This document shows positions 50,088 to 58,336 of a DNA stretch of 64,000 bases, in pieces (positions within the stretch are counted from its first letter, which is position 1; each line of letters starts with the position of its first letter). The DNA is from Chryseobacterium tagetis (GTDB lineage Bacteria; Bacteroidota; Bacteroidia; Flavobacteriales; Weeksellaceae). The notes below the pieces were generated by a model. The model was given only the letters and a program-made list of their open reading frames with translations, was not told the origin of the DNA and did no database searches. The stretch covers positions 62,001 through 126,000 of the forward strand of contig NZ_JAERSE020000005.1 in assembly GCF_016735585.2 (NCBI RefSeq), written 5' to 3'. A program made the position numbers and the translations under genes.

Positions 50088-51092
50088 ATGAAAAATTTTG
50101 AAATATCGGTACTTGATCTTGCGCCTGTAAAGCAGGAGAAAAGTATTCACGATACTTTTCAGGACAGTTTGTCTTTAGCAAATTACACTGAAAATTTAGA
50201 TTATAAAAGATTCTGGCTTGCAGAACATCATAATATGGAAAGCATTGCCAGTTCTGCAACTTCGGTTTTAATTGGTTTTATTGCCAACGGAACAAAAAAA
50301 ATAAGAGTAGGTTCTGGGGGAATTATGCTTCCCAATCACAGTTCATTAGTGATTGCCGAACAATTCGGTACACTGGAATCTCTTTTTCCCGGAAGAATTG
50401 ATCTTGGGTTGGGTAGAGCTCCCGGAACAGATGGATTGACGGCTCAAGCGTTGGGAAGAAATCCGGCAATCATCAATCAGCAGTTTCCAAGACAAATTCT
50501 TGAATTACAAAAATATTTCTCTAAAGAAAATCGTGATGCTTTGGTGCGTGCGATTCCCGGAGAAGGATTGGATATTCCGTTGTATATTTTAGGATCAAGT
50601 ACAGATAGTGCTTTTTTGGCAGCAGAATTGGGACTTCCATATGCATTTGCCGGACATTTTGCTCCTGAACAAATGGAAATGGCGTTTAATATTTATAAAG
50701 AGCATTTCGAGCCTTCAAAATATTTAGATCAACCGTATATCATCGCCTGTGTAAACGGAGTTGCGGCTGAAACTTCTGAGGAAGCACATAAAATTTCGAC
50801 CACGCTGTTTCAGGCTTTCATTAATATTATAAGAAACGACAGGAAACCTTTTGCGCCGCCTGTTGATGATATGGATGAAATCTGGTCTTCTATGGAAAAA
50901 ACAATGGTGTTACAGAAACTAAAATATACTTTAATAGGAGATCAAAAGGAGATCGAAGAAAAGCTGAAAAGTTTTCAGGAAAAATTCAATGTGGATGAAT
51001 TAATGATTAACTCCCATATTTACGATCATCAGAAAAGATTGGAGTCTTATCATATTTTCAGAAATGCCAAAAACTCAATATTCAAAGCATAA
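50088..51092 (+). CDS. LLM-class flavin-dependent oxidoreductase
   Basis: 334 residues. Bacterial luciferase-like TIM barrel: MKNFEISVLDLAPVKQEKSI, FWLAEHHNMESIASSATSV (the HHN motif of this subgroup), RVGSGGIMLPNHSSLVIAEQ, GRIDLGLGRAPGTDGLTAQA, PLYILGSSTDSAFLAAELG. Matches the MsnO8/YhbW-type monooxygenase subgroup using FMNH2. Substrate unknown. Monocistronic, with TAAATTTG 83 bp upstream as possible -7. Confidence 0.93.
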   Translation: MKNFEISVLDLAPVKQEKSIHDTFQDSLSLANYTENLDYKRFWLAEHHNMESIASSATSVLIGFIANGTKKIRVGSGGIMLPNHSSLVIAEQFGTLESLFPGRIDLGLGRAPGTDGLTAQALGRNPAIINQQFPRQILELQKYFSKENRDALVRAIPGEGLDIPLYILGSSTDSAFLAAELGLPYAFAGHFAPEQMEMAFNIYKEHFEPSKYLDQPYIIACVNGVAAETSEEAHKISTTLFQAFINIIRNDRKPFAPPVDDMDEIWSSMEKTMVLQKLKYTLIGDQKEIEEKLKSFQEKFNVDELMINSHIYDHQKRLESYHIFRNAKNSIFKA

Positions 51093-51098
51093 GATTAA

Positions 51099-51130
51099 TT
51101 GGAAGATGCCTTTTTTTATGAGTATCTTTG
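51099..51130 (+). promoter_or_regulatory. Promoter of the DHBP synthase gene
   Basis: TTG at 51099-51101, 21 bp spacer, TATCTTTG at 51123-51130: the same spacing and -7 form as the promoter at 4607-4638. ATG 21 bp downstream. Confidence 0.65.
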
Positions 51131-51150
51131 CATAAATTTAAAAAGTAAAA

Positions 51151-52272
51151 ATGTCTGATATTAAATTAAATACTATTCCAGAGGCTATTGAAGACCTTAA
51201 AAATGGTAAAATAATCATAGTAGTAGATGATGAAGACAGAGAAAACGAGGGTGATTTTCTTTGTGCAGCTGAATTGACAACACCGGAAATCATCAATTTC
51301 ATGGCACTTCACGGAAGAGGATTAATCTGTATGCCGCTTCCTGAAAAAAGATGTGATGAACTAGGTTTGGAAGTAATGGTAAGCAGAAGCAGCGACCCGA
51401 AAGAAACTGCTTTCACAGTATCGGTTGACCTTCTTGGAAACGGAACTTCTACAGGAATTTCTGCAGGAGACAGAGCGAAAACAATTTTAGCTTTGATGGA
51501 TGAAAAATCTAAACCAACAGATTTCATGAGACCTGGACACATTTTCCCACTTCGTGCAAGAAAAGGTGGAGTTCTAAAAAGAGCAGGCCATACAGAAGCT
51601 GCAATCGATCTTACCCATTTAGCTGGTTTGAAAGAAGGTGGTGTAATCTGTGAGATTATGAATGAAGACGGATCAATGTCCCGTTTACCAGACCTACACG
51701 TTTTTGCTCAGAAGCATGATATGAAAATCGTTTCTATTGAAGATTTGATTCACTATCAGCTTAAAAAAGGAAACCTGATCGAAAGATTGGAAGAAAGAAA
51801 AGTAAAAACAGCTTATGGAGAATTTGATTTCTTCGCTTTCAGAGAAACTTCAAATGATCAGATCCATTTTGCTTTGACGAAAGGAGCTTGGACTGTTGAC
51901 GAGCCCGTTTTGGTGAGAGTTCAGTCTTCTGATTCTTATTTTGATGTATTGACAAGATTGAATAACGGTGAAAAACCTTTATTGGAGAAAGTAACCAATA
52001 TGGTAAATGAAGCTGGAAAAGGAGCTGTTATTTTCATCAATAACGTTTCAAATTCTGAAAATACATTAAGAAAGCTACAGCAGTTCTTAAACTATCAGGA
52101 CGGTCAGGAACAACGTCCTACGTTAGCATACAATTACAGAGATTACGGAATCGGAACTCAGATTCTGAAAAATCTGGGAATTAATAAGTTTAAAGTAATC
52201 ACTCAGAATCCTAATATCAAACCTCAGGTTGGAGGATATGATGTTGAGGTGACGGAGTTGGTTCAATTATAA
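51151..52272 (+). CDS. ribB: 3,4-dihydroxy-2-butanone-4-phosphate synthase with degenerate GTP cyclohydrolase II domain
   Basis: 373 residues, RibBA layout. The N-terminal half is an intact DHBP synthase, which makes the four-carbon unit of riboflavin from ribulose-5-[73 protein letters not shown]. The C-terminal half (~205-373) keeps the RibA-like frame ([17 protein letters not shown] where RibA has VRVHSECLTGDVFGS) but lacks the zinc Cys (no SEC, no RCDCG) and the RQEGRGIGL arginine motif. It is therefore unlikely to hydrolyse GTP; a separate ribA is expected elsewhere. Confidence 0.93.
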   Translation: MSDIKLNTIPEAIEDLKNGKIIIVVDDEDRENEGDFLCAAELTTPEIINFMALHGRGLICMPLPEKRCDELGLEVMVSRSSDPKETAFTVSVDLLGNGTSTGISAGDRAKTILALMDEKSKPTDFMRPGHIFPLRARKGGVLKRAGHTEAAIDLTHLAGLKEGGVICEIMNEDGSMSRLPDLHVFAQKHDMKIVSIEDLIHYQLKKGNLIERLEERKVKTAYGEFDFFAFRETSNDQIHFALTKGAWTVDEPVLVRVQSSDSYFDVLTRLNNGEKPLLEKVTNMVNEAGKGAVIFINNVSNSENTLRKLQQFLNYQDGQEQRPTLAYNYRDYGIGTQILKNLGINKFKVITQNPNIKPQVGGYDVEVTELVQL

Positions 52273-52277
52273 AAAAG

Positions 52278-52306
52278 AAAATGGCTTGATTGTATCAAGC
52301 CATTTT
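52278..52306. terminator. Bidirectional terminator, overlaps fmt stop
   Basis: Perfect 13-bp stem AAAATGGCTTGAT / ATCAAGCCATTTT with loop TGT between convergent ribB and fmt; the right arm contains the fmt stop codon. Confidence 0.9.
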
Positions 52307-53242
52307 TATTTCGTCGAAGTTTCTGAAACCATTCAGAAAATCCTTTATATTCATTCTTTTCTTTCCTTCCAGTTGTAATTCTAAAGGAAAATAGACACCG
52401 TCTTTCGTGTAGATTTTAAATTCATTTTTCGAAATATCTAAACTCCCGACAGCTTTTCCATGATTGGAAAGTTCAAATTTTCCACCGAATATTTTTAATC
52501 CTTTTTCTTCTTCTCCAATTTTCAATGTGGTGAAAGCAGCCGGATAAGGTGACATTCCCAACACAAACTGATGAACTTCTTTTGAGGTTTTGGTCCAGTC
52601 GATTTTTGTATCTTCTTTAAAGATTTTATAAGCATTTTTTGGATGCTCAACATTCGGTTGAGGTTTTTCTATGATTGAATTTTCTGCCAATCCATCCAAT
52701 GTTTTTACCACCAATTTTGAACCCATTTCCATTAATCGGTCATGAAGGCTTCCTGCATTTTCATCCGGTAAAATAGCTAATTCTTCCTGTAACAGAATAT
52801 TTCCCTCATCAATTTTTTCATTGATAAAAAATGTAGTTGCTCCGGATTTTTCTTCGCCATTAATGACTGCATAATTAATCGGAGCGGCCCCTCTGTAATC
52901 AGGAAGTAGGGAAGCATGCAGATTGAAAGTTCCCATTTTAGGCATGTCAAATAATATTTTAGGCATCATTCTGAACGCTACCACCACAAAAACATCAGCA
53001 TCAAGTTTTCTTAATTCTTCCAAAAATTCCGGATTTCTCAGTTTTTCAGGTTGAAAAACGGGAAGATTATTTTCTACAGCAAAAACTTTTACAGGAGACT
53101 GATTGATTTTTTGTCCGCGCCCGCTTGCTTTATCTGCAACAGTTACAACGCCTACAACTTCGTGATGAGATTGATGAATGGCTTCCAGTGAAGTCTTCGC
53201 AAACTCAGGAGTGCCTAAAAAAACTACTTTCAATGATTTCAT
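52295..53242 (-). CDS. fmt: Methionyl-tRNA formyltransferase
   Basis: 315 residues. Formylates initiator Met-tRNA with 10-formyl-THF. Motifs: VVFLGTPEFAKTSLEAI, SPVKVFAVENNLPVFQPEKL, GTFNLHASLLPDYRGAAPIN (catalytic His/Asn region ~106-125), TTFFINEKIDEGNILLQEE with the catalytic Asp; C-terminal OB-fold FPLELQLEGKKRMNIKDFL. A TATCTTTG word lies 4 bp before its ATG; recQ is upstream in the same direction. Confidence 0.97.
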   Translation of the reverse strand: MKSLKVVFLGTPEFAKTSLEAIHQSHHEVVGVVTVADKASGRGQKINQSPVKVFAVENNLPVFQPEKLRNPEFLEELRKLDADVFVVVAFRMMPKILFDMPKMGTFNLHASLLPDYRGAAPINYAVINGEEKSGATTFFINEKIDEGNILLQEELAILPDENAGSLHDRLMEMGSKLVVKTLDGLAENSIIEKPQPNVEHPKNAYKIFKEDTKIDWTKTSKEVHQFVLGMSPYPAAFTTLKIGEEEKGLKIFGGKFELSNHGKAVGSLDISKNEFKIYTKDGVYFPLELQLEGKKRMNIKDFLNGFRNFDEIKMA

Positions 53243-53246
53243 GGTG

Positions 53247-53254
53247 CAAAGATA
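53247..53254 (-). promoter_or_regulatory. -7 element adjoining the fmt start codon
   Basis: Minus strand TATCTTTG (TAnnTTTG) ends 4 bp before the fmt ATG at 53242, implying a leaderless or nearly leaderless transcript. Confidence 0.45.
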
Positions 53255-53303
53255 AACTTTGTTGATTTAAAAAATTAAGGATATATCAAATATCATCCAT
53301 CAC

Positions 53304-55205
53304 CTATGCCAAGGCGTAGGTTCTAAAATTCAGCATTTTTACCTTCCCCGAATCCAAAAGATAAATAAGATTTTCCAGAATGTTGTCTTTCGGGTGATAA
53401 GTCAGTTGTATCGATAAGTCCTCTATTGTTGCCGGTTTTTTAGCTAAAATATTAATGATTTCCAGAGAAATGTTTTGTCCGAAAACAGATCGTTTCTTTT
53501 TTTCACAAACAGAACAATTACCACAGTTTTTTGCATCCTTTTCTCCAAAATAAGAAAGGATCAGCTTCATTTTGCAATGTCGGTTGTCTTCAAGATAGAA
53601 TTTCATTTCTTCCCATTTTTGGATTTTGTTTTTTTGAATGTGTTCAAAAAGTTTCCAGTAGGAGCTGTTGATCACTCTTTCGTCTCTGGGTTTTAAAAAT
53701 TTAATGCTGGAAAGTGCTCCGTCAATATATTCAACATAATTTTTTTGCTGCAGTTCTTTTAATCTTTCTTTTATTAAATGAACACTCACCTCAATTTTAT
53801 TGCTTACCTGCTGTTCACTGAACATTACTTTGTGCGTAGCAATTCCTGAAACGGTTCTTAGTAGGAGCTCAATAAAATAAGCATCTTTCTGAGGTAGCTG
53901 ATCAATTTCATCAGGTTTCATCAGTAGTTGAAGAGAAGAGAGGCTTTTATTATTATTAAAATAAATAATTTCCTGATTGTGCAGAAAGCCTAATACATTA
54001 TTAATTTTTGCTTTTGATAACCTTGTGAAATTCTGAATTCCTGCTATATTTAGTTGGAAAACCTTTTCAGGTAGTTCGTATTCTGCAACCTGAAAGATAG
54101 AGTAGAGGTAAGAAATTATTTTTAAAAACTCGGCTTTATTCGGAATCTGGTTTTTTAAGATCTGATCAAAATTTGAAAGTTCCTGCTTGTCCCAAAGCAA
54201 AAATGCAAAACTTTTTTTACCATCTCTTCCTGTTCTACCTATTTCCTGATAATAATTTTCAATAGAAGGAGCAGGAGAGAAGTGAATAACGAAGCGAACA
54301 TTATCTTTGTCGATTCCCATTCCGAAAGCATTGGTAGATATTAAAACATGCTGGTCGCTTCTGTTCCAAATATTTTGCCTTGTATTTTTTTCTTTTGTTG
54401 TTAATCCAGCATGAAAGAAATCAACATTTTTTAATTGATTTTTATGAAGAAATTCGGTAAGCTGTTCCGCATCTTTTCTTGTTCTTACATATATAATTCC
54501 TGATTTTGTAGCATATTTTAAAATGTCAAAAACTCTTTGATATTTATCTGAAATTTCTTCTGAAAATATTTTGATATTATCTCTTTTGAAACTTTTCTGA
54601 AATACAGTAGGATTCTTTAATTCAAGTTTTGCTTTTATTTCATCTAAAACTTTTGGTGTAGCTGTTGCTGTTAAAGCTAAACAGGCTATTCCGGGATGGT
54701 TTTTTCGAAATTCTTTAATATTCTGATAACTGGGTCTGAAATCTTGTCCCCATTCTGAAATACAGTGCGCTTCATCTACAGCAATAAAGGATAGCTGAAT
54801 TTCTTCAATATTTTGTAAGAATTGAGTATTCGTCAATCTTTCCGGAGAAACGTACAATAATTTTGTAAGTCCGTCCTTGCATCTGTTATAAATAACTTCT
54901 GAATCAAATTCATCCAGTTCTGAAGATAAATATTCTGCTTCAATCTGATGGCTTTTCAGTTGATTAACCTGATCTTTCATAAGTGCAAGTAATGGTGAAA
55001 TGACCAAACATACACCTTCCCGAAGAAGTGCAGGCAATTGATAACAAAGCGATTTCCCTGCTCCTGTAGGTAATAATGCCAGTGTGTCTTTAGAATGCAG
55101 CACAGAATCTATTATTTCTTCCTGAGAATCCCTGAAAGTATCATAGCTCCAAAAATACTTTAGAGTGTCGAATTTTAATTTTTGAAGGTCTTGTGGAGAA
55201 ATCAT
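53304..55205 (-). CDS. recQ: RecQ-family ATP-dependent DNA helicase
   Basis: 633 residues. Motif I LALLPTGAGKSLCYQLPAL (~40-58), DEAH in FIAVDEAHCISEWGQDFRPS, TATATPKVL, and motif VI YYQEIGRTGRDGKKSFAFLL. C-terminal zinc module with CKMKLIL..CGNCSVCEKKKR (~540-575) and a short winged-helix-like tail (TIEDLSIQLTYHPKDNILEN). No HRDC domain, so it is a short RecQ. Upstream of fmt with a 61-bp gap. Confidence 0.95.
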   Translation of the reverse strand: MISPQDLQKLKFDTLKYFWSYDTFRDSQEEIIDSVLHSKDTLALLPTGAGKSLCYQLPALLREGVCLVISPLLALMKDQVNQLKSHQIEAEYLSSELDEFDSEVIYNRCKDGLTKLLYVSPERLTNTQFLQNIEEIQLSFIAVDEAHCISEWGQDFRPSYQNIKEFRKNHPGIACLALTATATPKVLDEIKAKLELKNPTVFQKSFKRDNIKIFSEEISDKYQRVFDILKYATKSGIIYVRTRKDAEQLTEFLHKNQLKNVDFFHAGLTTKEKNTRQNIWNRSDQHVLISTNAFGMGIDKDNVRFVIHFSPAPSIENYYQEIGRTGRDGKKSFAFLLWDKQELSNFDQILKNQIPNKAEFLKIISYLYSIFQVAEYELPEKVFQLNIAGIQNFTRLSKAKINNVLGFLHNQEIIYFNNNKSLSSLQLLMKPDEIDQLPQKDAYFIELLLRTVSGIATHKVMFSEQQVSNKIEVSVHLIKERLKELQQKNYVEYIDGALSSIKFLKPRDERVINSSYWKLFEHIQKNKIQKWEEMKFYLEDNRHCKMKLILSYFGEKDAKNCGNCSVCEKKKRSVFGQNISLEIINILAKKPATIEDLSIQLTYHPKDNILENLIYLLDSGKVKMLNFRTYALA

Positions 55206-55237
55206 AGGGTAAAAATAAGGAAAGTATCAACACAAAA

Positions 55238-55260
55238 AAAGTCACGCATTGCGTGACTTT
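55238..55260. terminator. Terminator
   Basis: Perfect 10-bp stem AAAGTCACGC / GCGTGACTTT with loop ATT and A/T runs, at the end of the OmpA-family operon and 32 bp before recQ. Confidence 0.88.
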
Positions 55261-55280
55261 TAAATATAATAGAAAGTTTA

Positions 55281-56738
55281 CTATTTAGCTTCGAAATAAA
55301 CCCTTCTGTTTGCTCTGTTTTTCCATTCTGGACATTTTGTAGCAGGATCACATTCAGGATATTTTAAGTCTTTTTTACCTTTACCGATAGCATTTAATTT
55401 TCCAGACTCTACTCCATTTTTAATTAAGTAGTCTTTTACATTATTTGCTCTTCTTTCAGATAATTTTTGGTTGTAAGCATCAGTACCTCTTGTATCTGTT
55501 GCACCTACCACTGTATATGTACCAGTAGATGAGTTGATATAATTTACAGCGTTGTTAAGGATAGGTGTGTTAGATGGCAAGATTCTATCTGAGTTAAGAT
55601 CAAATTCGATTCCTTCAAGCGTTCTTGTATCATCTGTTACAGGCCCGGTTGTAGCAGGTGCAATAGGGCAACCAGCATTTTCAACAGGTCCAGGAACAGT
55701 TACACATTTATCGTAAAGGTCGATTACTCCGTCTAGGTCTGTATCAAGTGCAACTCCGGCTCCGTCAACTCTTGCACCAGCAGGAGTATCAAGCTGTCTG
55801 TCCCAATCGTCACAAACACCATCATTATCTAAGTCACCTTTTTTACAAACTTCAATATCTTGGTTTTTATTAGCTAAAACATCTAGTTTGTAATATACTT
55901 CCTGAAGTGGGTCATGCCACATCAAGTGAGATTCGTGTTTTCCTAATTTTAAGCTTACCCCTAAAGTAGCATTAAAGAAGTTGTCAGAAACTTGCTCTTC
56001 ACGTTGGTTGATTGGACTATACTTGTTACCTCCACCATCAAATTCATCATCACCAGTGATTACATACATTAATCTACCTTCAATATCAATTCTTCTGTTA
56101 ACTTTAAATTTAACACCGGCACCAGCTTGAGCAAACATAGAACCTAATTTAAAAGGTTTTTCTTCTGTAACCAATCTTTGCCCCATCTCATCTTTCTGAT
56201 AAGCTCTGTAAGCTAATGTACCAACACCTCCATAAGCGTGTAAAGCCCATCTGTAAGGAGACTTGTTGTCTACTCTTCTTAATAGGTTTGAAATATTAAG
56301 ATCCCCGATTAAAGAGATCGCATCATATTGAGTTCTTGCTCCTACATGCTGAGTCGAAGATGCATCTGCGGGAGCTGCTTTTTTAGTACTGAACCATCCT
56401 TGTCTGGTTTCTCCTCTGTCATATTGTAAATTAATACCAAAAGCATGAGTAATCGCTTTATCAATACTTACATATGCAGAATATCCGAAAAGGTTTTTAC
56501 CGTTACCATTTTTTATTGATGTCAAATCTGCCGATTGCATTAATGGCACACCAACCCCAGCTGAAATAGCCCAATCATTAAATCTTTTAGATTTGTTAGT
56601 GAAAGGAGAAACGTTAGCTGAACCTGATGAAAAAGTATTAGGATATTTTTCTGCAGCCGAAACTGCTGTTGAGTCTTGTGCAAAGCTTACGGCAGGAACG
56701 GCCAGTGCTAATGCTACAATTGCTAAACTTATTTTCAT
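55281..56738 (-). CDS. OmpA-family outer-membrane protein with calcium-type repeats
   Basis: 485 residues. Signal peptide MKISLAIVALALAVPAVSFAQ; N-terminal 8-strand-like barrel (~40-270, with FNDWAISAGVGVPLMQSADL); then thrombospondin type-3 repeats (GDLDNDGVCDDWDRQLDTPA, TDLDGVIDLYDKCVTVPGPV) with Asp-rich calcium sites; C-terminal OmpA peptidoglycan-binding domain (LEGIEFDLNSDRILPSNTP, GATDTRGTDAYNQKLSERRA, NRANRRVYFEA). Anchors the outer membrane to peptidoglycan. It follows a close paralogue by 38 bp. Confidence 0.93.
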   Translation of the reverse strand: MKISLAIVALALAVPAVSFAQDSTAVSAAEKYPNTFSSGSANVSPFTNKSKRFNDWAISAGVGVPLMQSADLTSIKNGNGKNLFGYSAYVSIDKAITHAFGINLQYDRGETRQGWFSTKKAAPADASSTQHVGARTQYDAISLIGDLNISNLLRRVDNKSPYRWALHAYGGVGTLAYRAYQKDEMGQRLVTEEKPFKLGSMFAQAGAGVKFKVNRRIDIEGRLMYVITGDDEFDGGGNKYSPINQREEQVSDNFFNATLGVSLKLGKHESHLMWHDPLQEVYYKLDVLANKNQDIEVCKKGDLDNDGVCDDWDRQLDTPAGARVDGAGVALDTDLDGVIDLYDKCVTVPGPVENAGCPIAPATTGPVTDDTRTLEGIEFDLNSDRILPSNTPILNNAVNYINSSTGTYTVVGATDTRGTDAYNQKLSERRANNVKDYLIKNGVESGKLNAIGKGKKDLKYPECDPATKCPEWKNRANRRVYFEAK

Positions 56739-56776
56739 AGTGTATTTTTATTATTTAGTTAATTAAATGATTTTAT

Positions 56777-57883
56777 TTATTTAGGACAACCAGCATTTTC
56801 AACTGGTCCCGGTACAGTTACGCATTTATCGTAAAGATCAATCACACCGTCAAGATCCATATCAAGGGCAACACCGGCTCCGTCAACTCTTGCACCAGCA
56901 GGAGTATCAAGTTGTCTGTCCCAATCATCGCAAACTCCGTCATTGTCTTGGTCTCCTTTTTCACAAACAACAAAATCTACATTTGTATTTTCTAATGTAT
57001 GAATTCTAGCATACGTTTCTTGTAATGGGTCATGCCAAGCTAAGTGAGATAGATGCTTTCCTAATTTGAAAGATACTCCTAAGTTAACAGTCCAAGCATT
57101 GTCAGATCTTCTTTTGTTGATCATGTTATACTTAGAAACATTAGATGTCGGATCGTAATCTGCAGGTCCTGCATTTCCTCCTCCGTCAAATTCATCATCC
57201 CCACTCATAATATACATCGTTCTTGCTTCTACATCAATAAGCCTTGAAACATTATATTTCAATCCAATACCAAACTGGTAATAGATTGAATTAAGATCCA
57301 TTTTTTGCTTAATAAATAAAGGAACTCTTGCTGGAGTAGTACTCCACCTGAATTCATTATTATCATGTAAAGATGTATTATAACTCATTAAACCAACACC
57401 GGCATAACCATGGAACGCCCATCTGTAAGGAGAAAGGTTGTCTACTCTTCTCAAAAGATTTGAAAAGTTAACATCTCCCATTAAGGCAATCTGATTAAAT
57501 TTAGTGTTAGCTTCCGCAATTCCTGCGGCAATACCAGCAGCTCCTTCAAGCTGTGCTTTCTGTGTCGTTTCACCTCTTTGGTAAATAACGCTAAGTCCCA
57601 TAAAATGGGTGATTTGTTTGTCAATACTCACGTAAGCGTTATATCCCCAGTTGACCTTTTTATCGGTAATCGATTTCAGATCAGAGTGAACCATGAAAGC
57701 AGCACCTCCCCCAACTGAAATAGACCAGTCATTGAATTTTCTGGCTTTGTTGTTGAAAGGCTGTACATTGGCAGAACCAGAGGAGAACGTATTAGGGTAT
57801 TCATCGTAGGAACTAACAGCAATACTGTCCTGTGCATATGTTGCAATAGGCAATGCAGCTAATAATAATAAACCTAATTTCAT
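56777..57883 (-). CDS. OmpA-like paralogue lacking the peptidoglycan-binding domain
   Basis: 368 residues, same layout as the next gene: signal peptide (MKLGLLLLAALPIATYAQ), barrel (FNDWSISVGGGAAFMVHSDL) and thrombospondin type-3 repeats (KGDQDNDGVCDDWDRQLDTP, MDLDGVIDLYDKCVTVPGPV), but it stops at ENAGCPK exactly where the linker to the OmpA domain begins in its neighbour. The stop is clean, with no frameshifted OmpA remnant in the 38-bp gap. The two genes share long identical DNA in the repeat region. Probably an outer-membrane barrel without peptidoglycan contact. Confidence 0.88.
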   Translation of the reverse strand: MKLGLLLLAALPIATYAQDSIAVSSYDEYPNTFSSGSANVQPFNNKARKFNDWSISVGGGAAFMVHSDLKSITDKKVNWGYNAYVSIDKQITHFMGLSVIYQRGETTQKAQLEGAAGIAAGIAEANTKFNQIALMGDVNFSNLLRRVDNLSPYRWAFHGYAGVGLMSYNTSLHDNNEFRWSTTPARVPLFIKQKMDLNSIYYQFGIGLKYNVSRLIDVEARTMYIMSGDDEFDGGGNAGPADYDPTSNVSKYNMINKRRSDNAWTVNLGVSFKLGKHLSHLAWHDPLQETYARIHTLENTNVDFVVCEKGDQDNDGVCDDWDRQLDTPAGARVDGAGVALDMDLDGVIDLYDKCVTVPGPVENAGCPK

Positions 57884-57900
57884 ACAATATGTTTTATGTT

Positions 57901-58317
57901 TTAGATAAAGTCTTTTAAAATTATCTTAGAGAATTCCCTTTCAAAAAGATGCTTCTGATGAGGGATTTCTAGCTTTTCTGACACAAATTTCAGGTTGTCA
58001 AACTTTACAATATCAATATCTATTACTCTGTCTGTATAGCCTCCAAGGGTGCTAGAATCCTGAGTTCTTCCCATCTCAACTTCAATTCTTTTGATCTGTT
58101 TAAGTAGTTGAATAGGTGAAAAATGTGTGCATATTACTAGTGCAATATTACAAAAAATATTACAACTAGCAAATTCTACGGGTTCAGTAATTAAAAATTC
58201 ACTAAGGGCTGTCACTTTTCCTACTTCCTGATTAAGCTTTTGAATGGATAACTCTATATTTTTTTTTTTATCACCAAGGTTACTTCCGAGTAACAAAACG
58301 ACATGATGTTGCGACAT
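57901..58317 (-). CDS. folK: 2-amino-4-hydroxy-6-hydroxymethyldihydropteridine pyrophosphokinase
   Basis: 138 residues. Pyrophosphorylates hydroxymethyldihydropterin, the step after FolB. Motifs: VVLLLGSNLGDKKKNIEL, FLITEPVEFASCNIFCNIAL, IKRIEVEMGRTQDSSTLGGY and the metal-binding RVIDIDIVKFDNL, then IPHQKHLFEREF. Divergent from sppA (start codons 19 bp apart); the OmpA-like genes follow 17 bp downstream, so they may be read through from the folK promoter. Confidence 0.95.
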   Translation of the reverse strand: MSQHHVVLLLGSNLGDKKKNIELSIQKLNQEVGKVTALSEFLITEPVEFASCNIFCNIALVICTHFSPIQLLKQIKRIEVEMGRTQDSSTLGGYTDRVIDIDIVKFDNLKFVSEKLEIPHQKHLFEREFSKIILKDFI

Positions 58318-58336
58318 ATTGTTTAAAATAAATTTT

